Of a stretch of 33,094 nucleotides of DNA, positions 1 to 8,554 are shown in pieces. The stretch's first letter is position 1, and every line of letters starts with the position of its first letter. Both the position numbers and the translations under genes were made by a program. The notes below the pieces were generated by a model. It searched no databases. It was not told the origin of the DNA and worked only from the letters and a program-made list of their open reading frames with translations. The stretch comes from Magnetococcales bacterium. GTDB lineage: Bacteria > Pseudomonadota > Magnetococcia > Magnetococcales > Magnetaquicoccaceae. The stretch covers positions 1 through 33,094 of the forward strand of contig JADFYY010000012.1 of NCBI GenBank assembly GCA_015232825.1, written 5' to 3'.

Positions 1-3000
1 CCTGTCGTAACGCCTGATCAAATTCCGTGAGCAAAAAAGATTCCTGTTGGATGACGTTCTGTTCAATGGCCACCTCCACTTCATGCGCGGCCTTTTGCAG
101 GCGGATGGCAGAGAGATTGCCCGCGATGCCAGCCATCATGTGGGCCAGATTGCGGGCGGCACCGAAATCATCCCTTTGCAAGGCCACCTGGATCTGGTTG
201 CCGATCCCCGCATGCTCCTTGAAGCGCAGCAACATCGACTTAAGGAAACCCTCCTGCCCCCCTAGGCGCACAAGCGCGTTCTGGATGTCGATTCCTTCCA
301 TGACAGGCGGTAAAATACCGGTCGCGTGGACCGTTCTGGTCACACCACTGGGGGGACGCCCAAAATTCATGTTGGTACCGTCCGGGTTGATCCAGTGGAT
401 CAGCGTCTTATAGAGTTGTCTGATGTCGATTGGTTTGGTGAGGTGATCGTTCATTCCACTGGCGAGGCTCTCCTCGCGCGCGCTTTCTAGGACATGGGCG
501 GTCATGGCGATGATGGGCAAAGAGGCGAACTTGGGGTTTTGGCGAATGGCGCGGGTGGCGGCATGACCGTCCAGTACCGGCATTTGCACGTCCATCAGAA
601 CGGCGTCAAAAGAGGCACTCTCCAAACGCTCTATCGCCTCCTGGCCATTGTTAACGATATCGACCTTGACACCTACCCGTTCCAGCAATTCACTCGCCAC
701 CAGTTGATTGATGGCATTATCTTCCGCCAGCAACACATGAGCCCCCCCGATTTTCATGGAGGCTTCCAGTTCTTCGTTGAGTACCGCCACATCGTCATGT
801 TGATCTTTCATGACACGTTCGCCAAACACCTCCAGGATGGCGTTGAATAAATTGACCCTAGTGACCGGCTTGTGGATGAAGAGGTTGACGCCAGACTGCT
901 CAGCACTTTTTTGGATGGTGTATTTTCCAAAAGCGGTTAACATGATAATTTTTGGAACGTTGGCCACTCCTGAAAATTTCTGGTGAATCTTCTGGACTGT
1001 TTGAATGCCGTCCATGCCAGACATCCTCCAGTCCAGGAAGATAAGATGATAGGGAGATCCTGTGGCCTGGGCTGACAGGAGTTCATCCAGAGCCGCTTCG
1101 CCAGAATCCACCGAATTGGTGGTGAATTTGAAGCCACGCAGGATCTCCTCCATGATCTCCCGCGTCATTTCGTGGTCATCGGCTACTAGGATTTTGATCC
1201 CTTGCAAACATTTCGGAACAAAAAGAGTTTTGTTGGTTTCGGAATGGTACTCGAAATTCACGGTGAAATAAAATTCACTGCCCTTTCCTTGGATACTTTC
1301 CGCCCAGATTCGACCTCCCATCATCTCCACCAACTGTTTGCAAATATTGAGTCCCAGGCCGGTTCCTCCATACTGGAGAGCAATCGATGAGTCAGCTTGG
1401 GTAAACGGGGTAAAGAGTTGGTTGATGCGTCCCGGGTCGATCCCAATGCCGGTATCCTGTACCGAAAATTGCAAAGTAACGGGTCCGATGATTTTGCGCT
1501 GGGGGTGTACCTTGACGATCACAGTGCCTTGGGTGGTAAACTTGATCGCATTGCGCAACAGGTTGGTCAAGACCTGCTCCAGCCTTTTGGAGTCTCCGAA
1601 CAAGGTCTGAAAATAATCTTCAGGAATGGAAAAGATCAATTCGACCCCTTTGTTGGCCGCCTGACTGCCGAACATCTCCGCAAGTTTGTTGAACAGTTCT
1701 GCTGGGTTGAACAAAACCGGGTAGAGATCTAATTTGCCTGCCTCGATTTTAGAAAAATCCAGGACATCATTGAGACATCCCATTAGGGAGTGGGATGCGG
1801 TGTCTATTTTGCTTAAATAATCCCTGGTTTCAGGATTGGGTCCGATGCGCAACGCCAGATCGGTCAGGCATAATATGGCGTTCATCGGGGTGCGGATTTC
1901 GTGGCTCAGATTGGCTACGAAATCACTTTTGGCGCGATTGGCGGCTTTTTCCATGATGAGCAGTTGAGCATTTTTTTCCAGGATGAGCTCCTGTGCCTTC
2001 TGATACTCTGTGATGTCGTGGGCGATCAGAAGAATTGCGCTGGCCTCTCCCTTTTCATCCGTGATCAGGGTTGCTGAGAGGAGGATAGGTATTTCATCTC
2101 CTTTCCCAGTCAGCAGGTGATTGGGAATATTGCGCATGGCATTGCCTTGTATCTGGCTCATGAAATCGGCTTGTTTGAAAAAATGACTGGCCGGTTGCCC
2201 GATGATTGCCTTTCTGGTCAGGCCCAATGGTTCCGGGTGGTTGATCTCTTGAATCATGCCGTCCATGGAGAGGAGCATGAACACATCCCGCATGGAGTTC
2301 AGGATCATCTCGTTATGCCGTTTTGACCGTATCAGCCTCCTTTTGTTGACATCAAGATCCTGGATCATCTGGTTGAAGGATGCGGTCAGTTGTGCGGTTT
2401 CGTCATTGCCATGAATCGGGATGGAAACCGTAAGGTTGCCATGGGCGATAGCTTGGGTTGCCTCGAACAACAGTTGGATCGGTTTGGCGAGGGAACGGGC
2501 CAGCATCTCCGCGCTCATCATTCCCAACAGCAATATCAGCAAAGGGGTTAGAGTGATAATGGCCAGGACTTGATTGAATGAGAGATTCCCTTCGAGCAGA
2601 TGGTCATCAGCCTTAATTAGCGCGATACGCCAATCCAGAAAGTCAAGGGATTGGGAAGCTAGGTGGTAGGTGACGCCATTTTGTTGGAAGTGGTTCTGGT
2701 GGGCATCCCCGGTTTTGATTGCCTCCATAATTTTGGAGAAATCAGGATCTTGTGAGAGGGAGTTCATATTAGGAAAATCATCGATCAAGCGGTATTCCTC
2801 CGCTGCTTTTTTTGGATCGCTTGGTTTTTTTGATTTTTTTTGTGCACTGTCCGCCAGGATCAATCCTGTCGCATCCACAAGCAGATAGCGGTCTGGGCCA
2901 TTGGCGTTTTTGGTGATGAGTTCCTGGAAGGTGGTTAGGGGGATCTCGAAATGGAAAAAAGCGGGGACAGTCTGATCTGGCATGATGACCGGGGAAGTAT

Positions 3001-3526
3001 AGGCGATGACCCAATCCAGGTAGTCTGGGGAGAAATAGAGCGGGGTGGTCAAGGTCTCTTTCGCGCCCAATTGCAAACTCTTCTGAAAAAAGGAGAGGTG
3101 ATCCTCATGTCGGTCCAATTTTTCGGCTTGCTGGTGCAGGGTCTTGCGAAAATGTTCACGTCCCAGGCGATCAATCAGACACGTTTCCACCACCGGGAAA
3201 TGGTCTTGGAGTGTATCGCTGAGTTTTTCTAGTTTTCGCCGTAGTGCGTTTTGTTGCTCGGTGAAGGCGATGGGGTCATGGAGTTTTGCAGAGGTGAGAT
3301 TGGATTCCGGCAGAGAGAAATATTCCGAAAACGTGGGGCAATCAGTAGTGAACAGGATGGCCTGTTTGGCATTGGTGTGAAAGGCCTGAAAGGCATAAAA
3401 CCGTTGTTCAAGATTTTTTTGCATGGTCAAAAAGGCGTTTTGACTGACGCTGTTGTCGATTACCCAATAGGTGATCAACCCCATGACTCCCATACTAATG
3501 GACAAAATAGTCAAAATTGAGACCAA
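1..3526 (-). CDS. Membrane hybrid sensor histidine kinase (Cache-like sensor, HAMP, PAS, HisKA, HATPase, REC, REC, HPt), C-terminus cut by window edge
   Basis: The reading frame is open from an in-frame stop at 3592-3590 to the window edge, giving about 1175 residues. Numbering starts from a TTG at 3526. A first membrane segment (residues 1-22) is followed by a periplasmic sensor of about 295 residues and a second membrane segment (about 319-341). Then come HAMP, PAS (about 402-514), HisKA with SHEIRTP and phosphoacceptor His542, an ATPase with an NLLRNAIKFT-type N box and DTGIG and GGTGLGL boxes, REC1 (Asp832), REC2 (Asp979) and HPt (His1129 in AHMMAGIAGNLSA). All phosphorelay residues look intact, so this is a complete inner-membrane phosphorelay sensor. 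It autophosphorylates on its own His and should pass phosphate along its own receivers to the HPt. The sensed ligand is unknown and no output regulator is visible. The start is problematic: no ATG/GTG lies upstream of the first membrane segment in frame, while an ATG with Shine-Dalgarno at 3564 is one base out of frame. Confidence 0.9.
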   Translation of the reverse strand, partial: MVSILTILSISMGVMGLITYWVIDNSVSQNAFLTMQKNLEQRFYAFQAFHTNAKQAILFTTDCPTFSEYFSLPESNLTSAKLHDPIAFTEQQNALRRKLEKLSDTLQDHFPVVETCLIDRLGREHFRKTLHQQAEKLDRHEDHLSFFQKSLQLGAKETLTTPLYFSPDYLDWVIAYTSPVIMPDQTVPAFFHFEIPLTTFQELITKNANGPDRYLLVDATGLILADSAQKKSKKPSDPKKAAEEYRLIDDFPNMNSLSQDPDFSKIMEAIKTGDAHQNHFQQNGVTYHLASQSLDFLDWRIALIKADDHLLEGNLSFNQVLAIITLTPLLILLLGMMSAEMLARSLAKPIQLLFEATQAIAHGNLTVSIPIHGNDETAQLTASFNQMIQDLDVNKRRLIRSKRHNEMILNSMRDVFMLLSMDGMIQEINHPEPLGLTRKAIIGQPASHFFKQADFMSQIQGNAMRNIPNHLLTGKGDEIPILLSATLITDEKGEASAILLIAHDITEYQKAQELILEKNAQLLIMEKAANRAKSDFVANLSHEIRTPMNAILCLTDLALRIGPNPETRDYLSKIDTASHSLMGCLNDVLDFSKIEAGKLDLYPVLFNPAELFNKLAEMFGSQAANKGVELIFSIPEDYFQTLFGDSKRLEQVLTNLLRNAIKFTTQGTVIVKVHPQRKIIGPVTLQFSVQDTGIGIDPGRINQLFTPFTQADSSIALQYGGTGLGLNICKQLVEMMGGRIWAESIQGKGSEFYFTVNFEYHSETNKTLFVPKCLQGIKILVADDHEMTREIMEEILRGFKFTTNSVDSGEAALDELLSAQATGSPYHLIFLDWRMSGMDGIQTVQKIHQKFSGVANVPKIIMLTAFGKYTIQKSAEQSGVNLFIHKPVTRVNLFNAILEVFGERVMKDQHDDVAVLNEELEASMKIGGAHVLLAEDNAINQLVASELLERVGVKVDIVNNGQEAIERLESASFDAVLMDVQMPVLDGHAATRAIRQNPKFASLPIIAMTAHVLESAREESLASGMNDHLTKPIDIRQLYKTLIHWINPDGTNMNFGRPPSGVTRTVHATGILPPVMEGIDIQNALVRLGGQEGFLKSMLLRFKEHAGIGNQIQVALQRDDFGAARNLAHMMAGIAGNLSAIRLQKAAHEVEVAIEQNVIQQESFLLTEFDQALRQ

Positions 3527-3564
3527 TATTTTGGTTTTAATTGAGTTATCTTGAATGATATCAT

Positions 3565-4017
3565 GATGACGTGACCTTAATGGACTTTGTCAGGGAGAGT
3601 TGGATTGTATTCAAAAACACCTAGGCACTTGGATAATTCAGTTTTTGGCGACTGTCTGATTCCGCTTTCGTTGTTAAAACACCTTCGCATGAAAATTGGG
3701 TCCATTTAACAATTTTGGATGGTCTCCATCGGTTTGCCTTTGAGATTCCAGAAGTTCAGACAACTGAATAGCATTTTCTTTTAGGATCCGCCAAATTTCT
3801 TTTACTCATTCTTGTGTATTGTCATGTTTCATAGAAGTCATAGCCTCATTTGGCCTCTAATTTATTGTATGGATCCAGGGAGCGTTACCAATGTGTGACC
3901 ACCAAGTGCCCCCAGGAGTGTCAAATTGTATGTACCATTTCTAATAAGACGTCAATCTTTTTTGCGAGCCTAGAGATCAAGTGGATGAAGCGGTATGGAT
4001 TTGGTCAATGAGTACCA
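3565..4017. other. Gene-poor spacer of about 450 bases
   Basis: AT-richer sequence between the divergent kinase and cyclic-nucleotide-binding genes. Short open frames here show no coding character or recognisable product. The ORF at 3977-4159 on the minus strand overlaps the real downstream gene and looks like chance. The right end leads into the promoter at 4018. I see no tRNA-like fold, no long inverted repeat and no convincing terminator. Confidence 0.5.
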
Positions 4018-4046
4018 TTGCAAAAGATTTCCCAAGCTGGTAAAAT
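4018..4046 (+). promoter_or_regulatory. Candidate sigma70-type promoter of the cyclic-nucleotide-binding gene
   Basis: TTGCAA at 4018-4023 and TAAAAT at 4041-4046 are separated by 17 bases, close to the sigma70 consensus at the ideal spacing. They lie 43 bases upstream of the preferred start codon at 4090. Transcription would start near 4053. This is pattern evidence only. Confidence 0.5.
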
Positions 4047-4089
4047 CTGACAGAAAATACCAAATAAATTGGAAAAGGATGCAGAGCGC

Positions 4090-4611
4090 ATGCTAATTCA
4101 GACTTTATTAAAAGAAATTCCCTTTTTTTGGGATTTTTCCGAAGGTGAATGTACGGCATTGACCACTGCGGAGAGTTTTTTTATCACCTACCAGGATGGG
4201 GAGTATCTTATCACCGAAGGGGATGCGGATGAGAACCTGTTTGTTATTCTCAAGGGTGAAGCCAATGTGGTCGGCAGCAGCGAACCGGATCAGGTGATTG
4301 CCACCTTACAACCAGGGGCCGTGGTGGGGGAGGTGTCGTTTCTCACCAAGCGCAAACGGACCACCAACATCATTGCATCTGGGGAGGTCATCGTTTTTCG
4401 TATTGACTCCTACAGCATGAACCGGGAGCGACTCGATTTAGCCTTGCAAACAAAAATCAAGAATCAACTCATCGAGATTCTTGTCCAACGGCTTGAAGCG
4501 ACCAACAAGGCCTTGGGCATTCAGAAAAAATCTAATTTCGCTCTCAGTAAAGCCTTGCGTGAGCAGGTGCTGGCTGCACGTTCCAATGTGTCCAAAGATT
4601 CGGTTTATTGA
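4090..4611 (+). CDS. Stand-alone cyclic nucleotide-binding (CRP/cNMP-like) domain protein
   Basis: A protein of 173 residues with one cNMP-binding domain filling the first two thirds. The double-psi beta strands are recognisable (DGEYLITEGDADENLFVILKG), followed by the phosphate-binding cassette region GEVSFLTKRKRTT, where the Arg of RTT sits at the ligand-phosphate position. The C-terminal 55 residues are helical and charged, and I see no helix-turn-helix, kinase or channel domain. It is therefore probably a cAMP/c-di-GMP or effectorless sensory module acting on a partner, not a classical Crp transcription factor. I prefer ATG 4090 because AAGGA at 4075-4079 sits 10 bases upstream; a TTG at 4069 would add seven residues but has no ribosome site. 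It is convergent with the ROK kinase gene, 12 bases away, with no obvious terminator between them. Confidence 0.8.
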   Translation: MLIQTLLKEIPFFWDFSEGECTALTTAESFFITYQDGEYLITEGDADENLFVILKGEANVVGSSEPDQVIATLQPGAVVGEVSFLTKRKRTTNIIASGEVIVFRIDSYSMNRERLDLALQTKIKNQLIEILVQRLEATNKALGIQKKSNFALSKALREQVLAARSNVSKDSVY

Positions 4612-4623
4612 AGCGGATCTGCC

Positions 4624-5508
4624 TCATTTCGGCCACAACCATGCCGCACCTCGCACCCCGCTTGAATCCCCAAAACGTGCCTTGAGCAGTTGCGTGGCTG
4701 GTCGTTTGGCAAAGATATACCGATCCCATCGCGCCTGAACCGCCGGGTAGAGTCGCATCACGTTGGACATCCCGCCCCCCAGCACCACCACATGGGGATC
4801 AAGTATGTTGATCACCCCGGCCAGAGCGCGGGCCAAGCGATCCTCATAGCGGGTCAGAAGGTATTCGGCTTGCGGATCTCCTTGGGCGGCCTTTTGTAAA
4901 ATCTCTTGCGGGGTCGTGTGTAACGCACCTGCGAAACCAGGACCAGACAAAAAAGTCTCGATGCATCCCGTTTTGCCGCAGTAACAGCTTGGGCCTGGCT
5001 GTTCATCGGGCTGTGGCCAGGGCAGGGGATTGTGACCCCATTCGCCAGCAATCGCGTTGGGACCAGAAAGCAGTCGTTTTTCCACGCAGATTCCACCCCC
5101 TACGCCTGTTCCCAGAATCACCCCGAAGACGATTCTGCCATGGACCCCAGCCCCGTCTGTGGCCTCGGACAGGGTGAAACAATCGGCGTCATTGGCCAGT
5201 CTAACCGGTCGCTGGAGCCGATTCTCCAGATCTCCCGCCAGATCCTGATCGATCAGACAAACCGAATTGGCGTTTTGAACCCGTCTGGTGACCGGGGAGA
5301 TGGCTCCAGGAATGCCAATGCCAACCGGGATTTTTTGGGTGTTTTTCACCTGTTGTTCGGCTTTTTTCACCAATTGGACGATAGCATTCAGCGTGCCGTC
5401 ATAGTCTCCCTTGGGAGTAGGGGTGCGTTGCTGAAAAAGAATTTGGCCTGACTGGTCCAAAAGGGCGATTTCAATTTTGGTTCCACCAAGATCAATGCCG
5501 ATGCGCAT
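4624..5508 (-). CDS. mak: ROK-family sugar kinase, fructokinase Mak-like
   Basis: A protein of 294 residues, the usual ROK length. The N-terminal ATP-phosphate motif DLGGTK is at residues 6-11 and the catalytic Asp is in LANDADC (Asp107). The sugar and zinc-binding part contains EWGHNPLPW (His159) and CYCGKTGCIE (Cys175, Cys177, Cys182). The ends, MRIGIDLGGTK and GDSSGVRGAAWLWP, closely resemble E. coli Mak as I remember it, a manno(fructo)kinase that phosphorylates fructose to fructose-6-phosphate with ATP in the cytoplasm. Other ROK substrates such as glucose or N-acetylglucosamine cannot be excluded. ATG 5508 is preceded by a TGGAGA ribosome site about 10 bases upstream. The gene is divergent from the helicase gene with only 34 bases between starts, so their promoters must overlap each other or coding DNA. 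Confidence 0.88.
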   Translation of the reverse strand: MRIGIDLGGTKIEIALLDQSGQILFQQRTPTPKGDYDGTLNAIVQLVKKAEQQVKNTQKIPVGIGIPGAISPVTRRVQNANSVCLIDQDLAGDLENRLQRPVRLANDADCFTLSEATDGAGVHGRIVFGVILGTGVGGGICVEKRLLSGPNAIAGEWGHNPLPWPQPDEQPGPSCYCGKTGCIETFLSGPGFAGALHTTPQEILQKAAQGDPQAEYLLTRYEDRLARALAGVINILDPHVVVLGGGMSNVMRLYPAVQARWDRYIFAKRPATQLLKARFGDSSGVRGAAWLWPK

Positions 5509-5542
5509 GATTTTTTTCTCCAGATGACCCAGGCATGAAAAT

Positions 5543-7693
5543 GTGTCATGCTATAAAAAAGGGGATTTGGTTAATTTTTCTAATGTGTGGAGTCTGTGCT
5601 TGCGCGATGTTCCTGTTTATGACGGGATTCCTTCTGGGAATCAAGAGATAGAATCGCCTGAAGTGTGCGATCCGATTGCCGAATGGATGGATGTGTGGCG
5701 AGAGTTGCTGGAAGCGTTATCCCAGTGGCGAGCCACCTTGGAGAGTCAATCGGCCCAGCAGGCGGAAGAGGCGTTGGGCCTCTTGTTGGAAAGACGCGAG
5801 GCGTTGCTGGAAATGCGGCGCACGTTGCGCCGTTTGTCCATGGCTGGGGGGCGGGATTTGACCCATTTGGATCCGGCCCCATGGCGTTCGGCGATAACAG
5901 CCTACCGTTGGCGGCGGTATGAATCGGTTCTGGCCGAGGCGGGTGAGATCTCTTCCGCTGAAAGCAAGGCGTTTGATCGTCAGATTGCCCGCGAAGAGAG
6001 CGGAAAAAATCCCGATGCCTTTGTTTTGCTCCCTTATTGGCACTATTTTGGCCGCATGCATAAGCATTTGGATCAGCTTCGACTGCAACGCGAGGCTACG
6101 GCCATCACCCGGATTCATGAATTTCACGCCTTGTTTCCGGCCCGTCAACGGTTTCGGCATGTCACCTTGTTTCTGGGGCCAACCAATTCTGGCAAGACTT
6201 ATCAGGCCTTGCAACGGTTGATTGGGGCTGAGAACGGGATCTATTTGGCTCCTTTGCGTCTTCTGGCCTTGGAAGTGGCCGAGACACTCAATGAATGGGG
6301 CATTCCGTGCAACATGGTGACTGGAGAAGAACGGATAATGGTCGAGGGGGCACGCCATACCGCCTGCACCATTGAAATGCTGCCATTGGGCCATCGTTAT
6401 GAGGTGTGCGTGATCGACGAAGCCCAGATGCTTGGTGATACGGATCGAGGATGGGCATGGACCCAGGCCATTTTGGGTGTTCAAGCAGACGAAGTGAATA
6501 TCATTGGTGCGCCTCAGGCCCGTCCTGCCATTGAAAAACTTCTGGCTCTCACCGGGGATCCGTTTGAGGTGCATCACCTGGAACGCCTAGCTCCCTTGCA
6601 ACTGTTGCACAAGCCGGTCAAGAGCGTGCGTGATTTGGAGCCGGGGACGGCGATTGTTGTTTTTTCCCGTTCGGCTGTGTTGGGATTAAAAGCGGAAATC
6701 GAACAGAAGACGGGTATCGCAACTTCGGTTTTGTATGGTGCTTTGCCTCCTGAGGTGCGACGTTTGCAGGCTCATCGTTTTGCCACGGGCGAGTCGGGCT
6801 TGCTGGTGGCCACAGATGCCATTGGCATGGGGCTGAATCTTCCGATTAGGACCATTTTGTTTGCCCAAGACAGCAAGTTTATCAATCGAGTGGAGCATCT
6901 TTTGACCCCCATGGAGGTGCGGCAAATCGCTGGACGGGCTGGTCGTTTCGGCAAGAACGAAGTGGGATTTGTCGGGACTTATTTAATCTCCATGAATCGC
7001 ATTGCTTCGGCATTTCGGGCGGAACCTCAACCCATCCGTCGTGCCAATCTCGCTCCCACATTGGACCATTTGTTGGCCATCTCCTCGATGAAAGAGGAGA
7101 AACATCCCGCATTGGCGCGGTTATTTTCCCTGTTTACCCAAACGGTCAAGCCCGATCCAGAGGTCTACGAGTTGGCTGACCTAGAGGATCAGATTGTCCT
7201 GGCCCGGATTGTGGATCGTTTTAAAAATCTGGAACTGTCCACCCGTTTTGCCTTGTCCGCCGCACCAGTTCCCTTGCGGGAGAGCTTGGCGGTGGAGGCC
7301 TTTGAAACCATGGCCTTGACCGTGGCCCGTGATCGGGTTCTCTCGTTGGAAAAGGTCATGCCAGATGACCGGGGAGGCGGGGTTGGTCGATTGGGTCTAC
7401 TGGAAACTTCCATGCGGATTGTCAGTCTGTATTGCTGGCTCCATTTTCGTTTTCCGAATCACTTTCCAGAGTTGGAACAGGCCGAGATTCGGCGGCGTGA
7501 GATCAATCGGGAGATCTCTTCACTTTTGAAACGAGAAAAACGGCAGGATCGGCGTTGTTCGGTATGTGGAGATGCCTTGCCACCAGCCCATGTTCATCCC
7601 TCCTGCGATGGATGCTGGAGTGCCAAACATTACGCCCATCGGGTCCACCGGGGGCCACCAGGACGGCCTGTCGGCCATCGATCACGACGGTAA
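5543..7693 (+). CDS. SUV3-like superfamily 2 (Ski2-like/DExH) RNA helicase
   Basis: A protein of 716 residues. After a helical N-terminal region of about 200 residues, the helicase core is clear: Walker A GPTNSGKT (212-219), DEAQ box (292-295), TGEER, a motif V region with DAIGMGLNLPI, and motif VI QIAGRAGRFG (from 461). The spacing and wording of these motifs match the SUV3 family, known as the mitochondrial degradosome helicase and as bacterial homologues of poorly known role. A likely job is ATP-dependent RNA unwinding in RNA decay. The C-terminus carries a possible zinc ribbon, CX2C-X12-CX2C (Cys672, 675, 688, 691). The start is uncertain: GTG 5543 is the longest option, but TTG 5567 and GTG 5585 are possible and none has an ideal ribosome site. 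It heads an apparent operon with the next two genes (gaps 14 and 19 bases). Confidence 0.85.
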   Translation: MSCYKKGDLVNFSNVWSLCLRDVPVYDGIPSGNQEIESPEVCDPIAEWMDVWRELLEALSQWRATLESQSAQQAEEALGLLLERREALLEMRRTLRRLSMAGGRDLTHLDPAPWRSAITAYRWRRYESVLAEAGEISSAESKAFDRQIAREESGKNPDAFVLLPYWHYFGRMHKHLDQLRLQREATAITRIHEFHALFPARQRFRHVTLFLGPTNSGKTYQALQRLIGAENGIYLAPLRLLALEVAETLNEWGIPCNMVTGEERIMVEGARHTACTIEMLPLGHRYEVCVIDEAQMLGDTDRGWAWTQAILGVQADEVNIIGAPQARPAIEKLLALTGDPFEVHHLERLAPLQLLHKPVKSVRDLEPGTAIVVFSRSAVLGLKAEIEQKTGIATSVLYGALPPEVRRLQAHRFATGESGLLVATDAIGMGLNLPIRTILFAQDSKFINRVEHLLTPMEVRQIAGRAGRFGKNEVGFVGTYLISMNRIASAFRAEPQPIRRANLAPTLDHLLAISSMKEEKHPALARLFSLFTQTVKPDPEVYELADLEDQIVLARIVDRFKNLELSTRFALSAAPVPLRESLAVEAFETMALTVARDRVLSLEKVMPDDRGGGVGRLGLLETSMRIVSLYCWLHFRFPNHFPELEQAEIRRREINREISSLLKREKRQDRRCSVCGDALPPAHVHPSCDGCWSAKHYAHRVHRGPPGRPVGHRSRR

Positions 7694-7707
7694 AGGAGAA
7701 ATCGCTG

Positions 7708-8535
7708 GTGAAACTCATACTCTACAGTCAGTTTCATGATGGTCACAAAGTTGAGGTGATCGAAGATAGTGAGAGTCGCAAACTCACCTTTGATACGCAT
7801 TTGACCCAAAGTCGGATGTATCTGGATGATCCGATTTCATTATCACTGGGATATTGCCGTGCCATGATGGCCTCGTTGTTGTTCGGGGATGCGGTGATGC
7901 AACGGAATCCCTTTCGGGTGCTGATGATCGGTCTGGGTGGGGGATCTTTGGTCAAGTTTTTGTTGCACCATTTCCCATTTTGCCGCATGGATGTTGTGGA
8001 GGCGGATAAGGCCATACCCGCTTTGGCCAGAGAGTTTTTTTATGTGCCAGATGATGATCCGCGTTTGACCCTTTTTTTTGAGGATGGGGGAGAGTTTATG
8101 GCTAGGGTGTCGAGCGAACGGTTTCATCCTGGTTATGACTTGATTTTGCTCGATGCATTTGATCATGAAGGGATGGTGGAGAGTGTTTATGCCGAGAAAT
8201 TTTTTGCTCAGGCGCAGGCTCTGTTGACATCCAAAGGGGTGTTGACCGCCAATCTGATTCGCGGGGATTCAGCCGTTTTTCGTCACAGTTCGGAGGCCAT
8301 TCATCGACAATTTTCCAAAGAGGTTTTGGGATTGCCGGTGGTTGGCACCAACAATGAAATTCTGTTTGTCGGGCCGGGTTTGAGTGTTTGGGAGAATCGC
8401 GGGGAAATAGAGGGACGGGCTTGGGAGTTAAAAGAAAAGTTGTTTATGAATTACCCATTATTTGTCGAGGAGATGGTCCGAGTTGTTGCTCCAGCGACCT
8501 GGAATCGGTGGTTAGGGTTTAAATTTTTGCGATAG
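7708..8535 (+). CDS. Spermidine/spermine synthase-like (SAM-fold) protein
   Basis: A protein of 275 residues with the Rossmann methyltransferase-like fold of the polyamine aminopropyltransferase family. VLMIGLGGGSLVKFL (glycine loop at about 75-80) is followed by an acidic strand end VVEAD (98-100), an FFEDGGEF segment (ED at 125-126) and YDLILLDAFD (Asp149). In true SpeE enzymes the last motif is usually YDVIIVDSTDP-like. The DAFD variant suggests a SpeE-like enzyme of uncertain substrate, and polyamine synthesis should not be assumed. GTG 7708 is chosen over a longer in-frame start inside the helicase gene because AAAGGAGAA at 7692-7700 lies just upstream and overlaps the helicase stop. It sits between the SUV3-like helicase and the lectin-domain gene, probably co-transcribed. 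Confidence 0.8.
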   Translation: MKLILYSQFHDGHKVEVIEDSESRKLTFDTHLTQSRMYLDDPISLSLGYCRAMMASLLFGDAVMQRNPFRVLMIGLGGGSLVKFLLHHFPFCRMDVVEADKAIPALAREFFYVPDDDPRLTLFFEDGGEFMARVSSERFHPGYDLILLDAFDHEGMVESVYAEKFFAQAQALLTSKGVLTANLIRGDSAVFRHSSEAIHRQFSKEVLGLPVVGTNNEILFVGPGLSVWENRGEIEGRAWELKEKLFMNYPLFVEEMVRVVAPATWNRWLGFKFLR

Positions 8536-8554
8536 TCAAGGCAAGGAGTCTGGT

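Noticed and set aside
27-850. Plus-strand open frames at the left edge
   Set aside because: They are shadows of the HPt and REC2 domains of the minus-strand kinase, whose own frame has no stop before the window edge.
5717-6577. 286-residue open frame on the minus strand
   Set aside because: It is antisense to the helicase core, whose motifs are unmistakable. The product is rich in Pro/Arg/Gln with no family resemblance.
7555-7707. Longer start for the SpeE-like protein
   Set aside because: It would overlap the helicase C-terminus by about 140 bases, and the ribosome site AAAGGAGAA points to GTG 7708.
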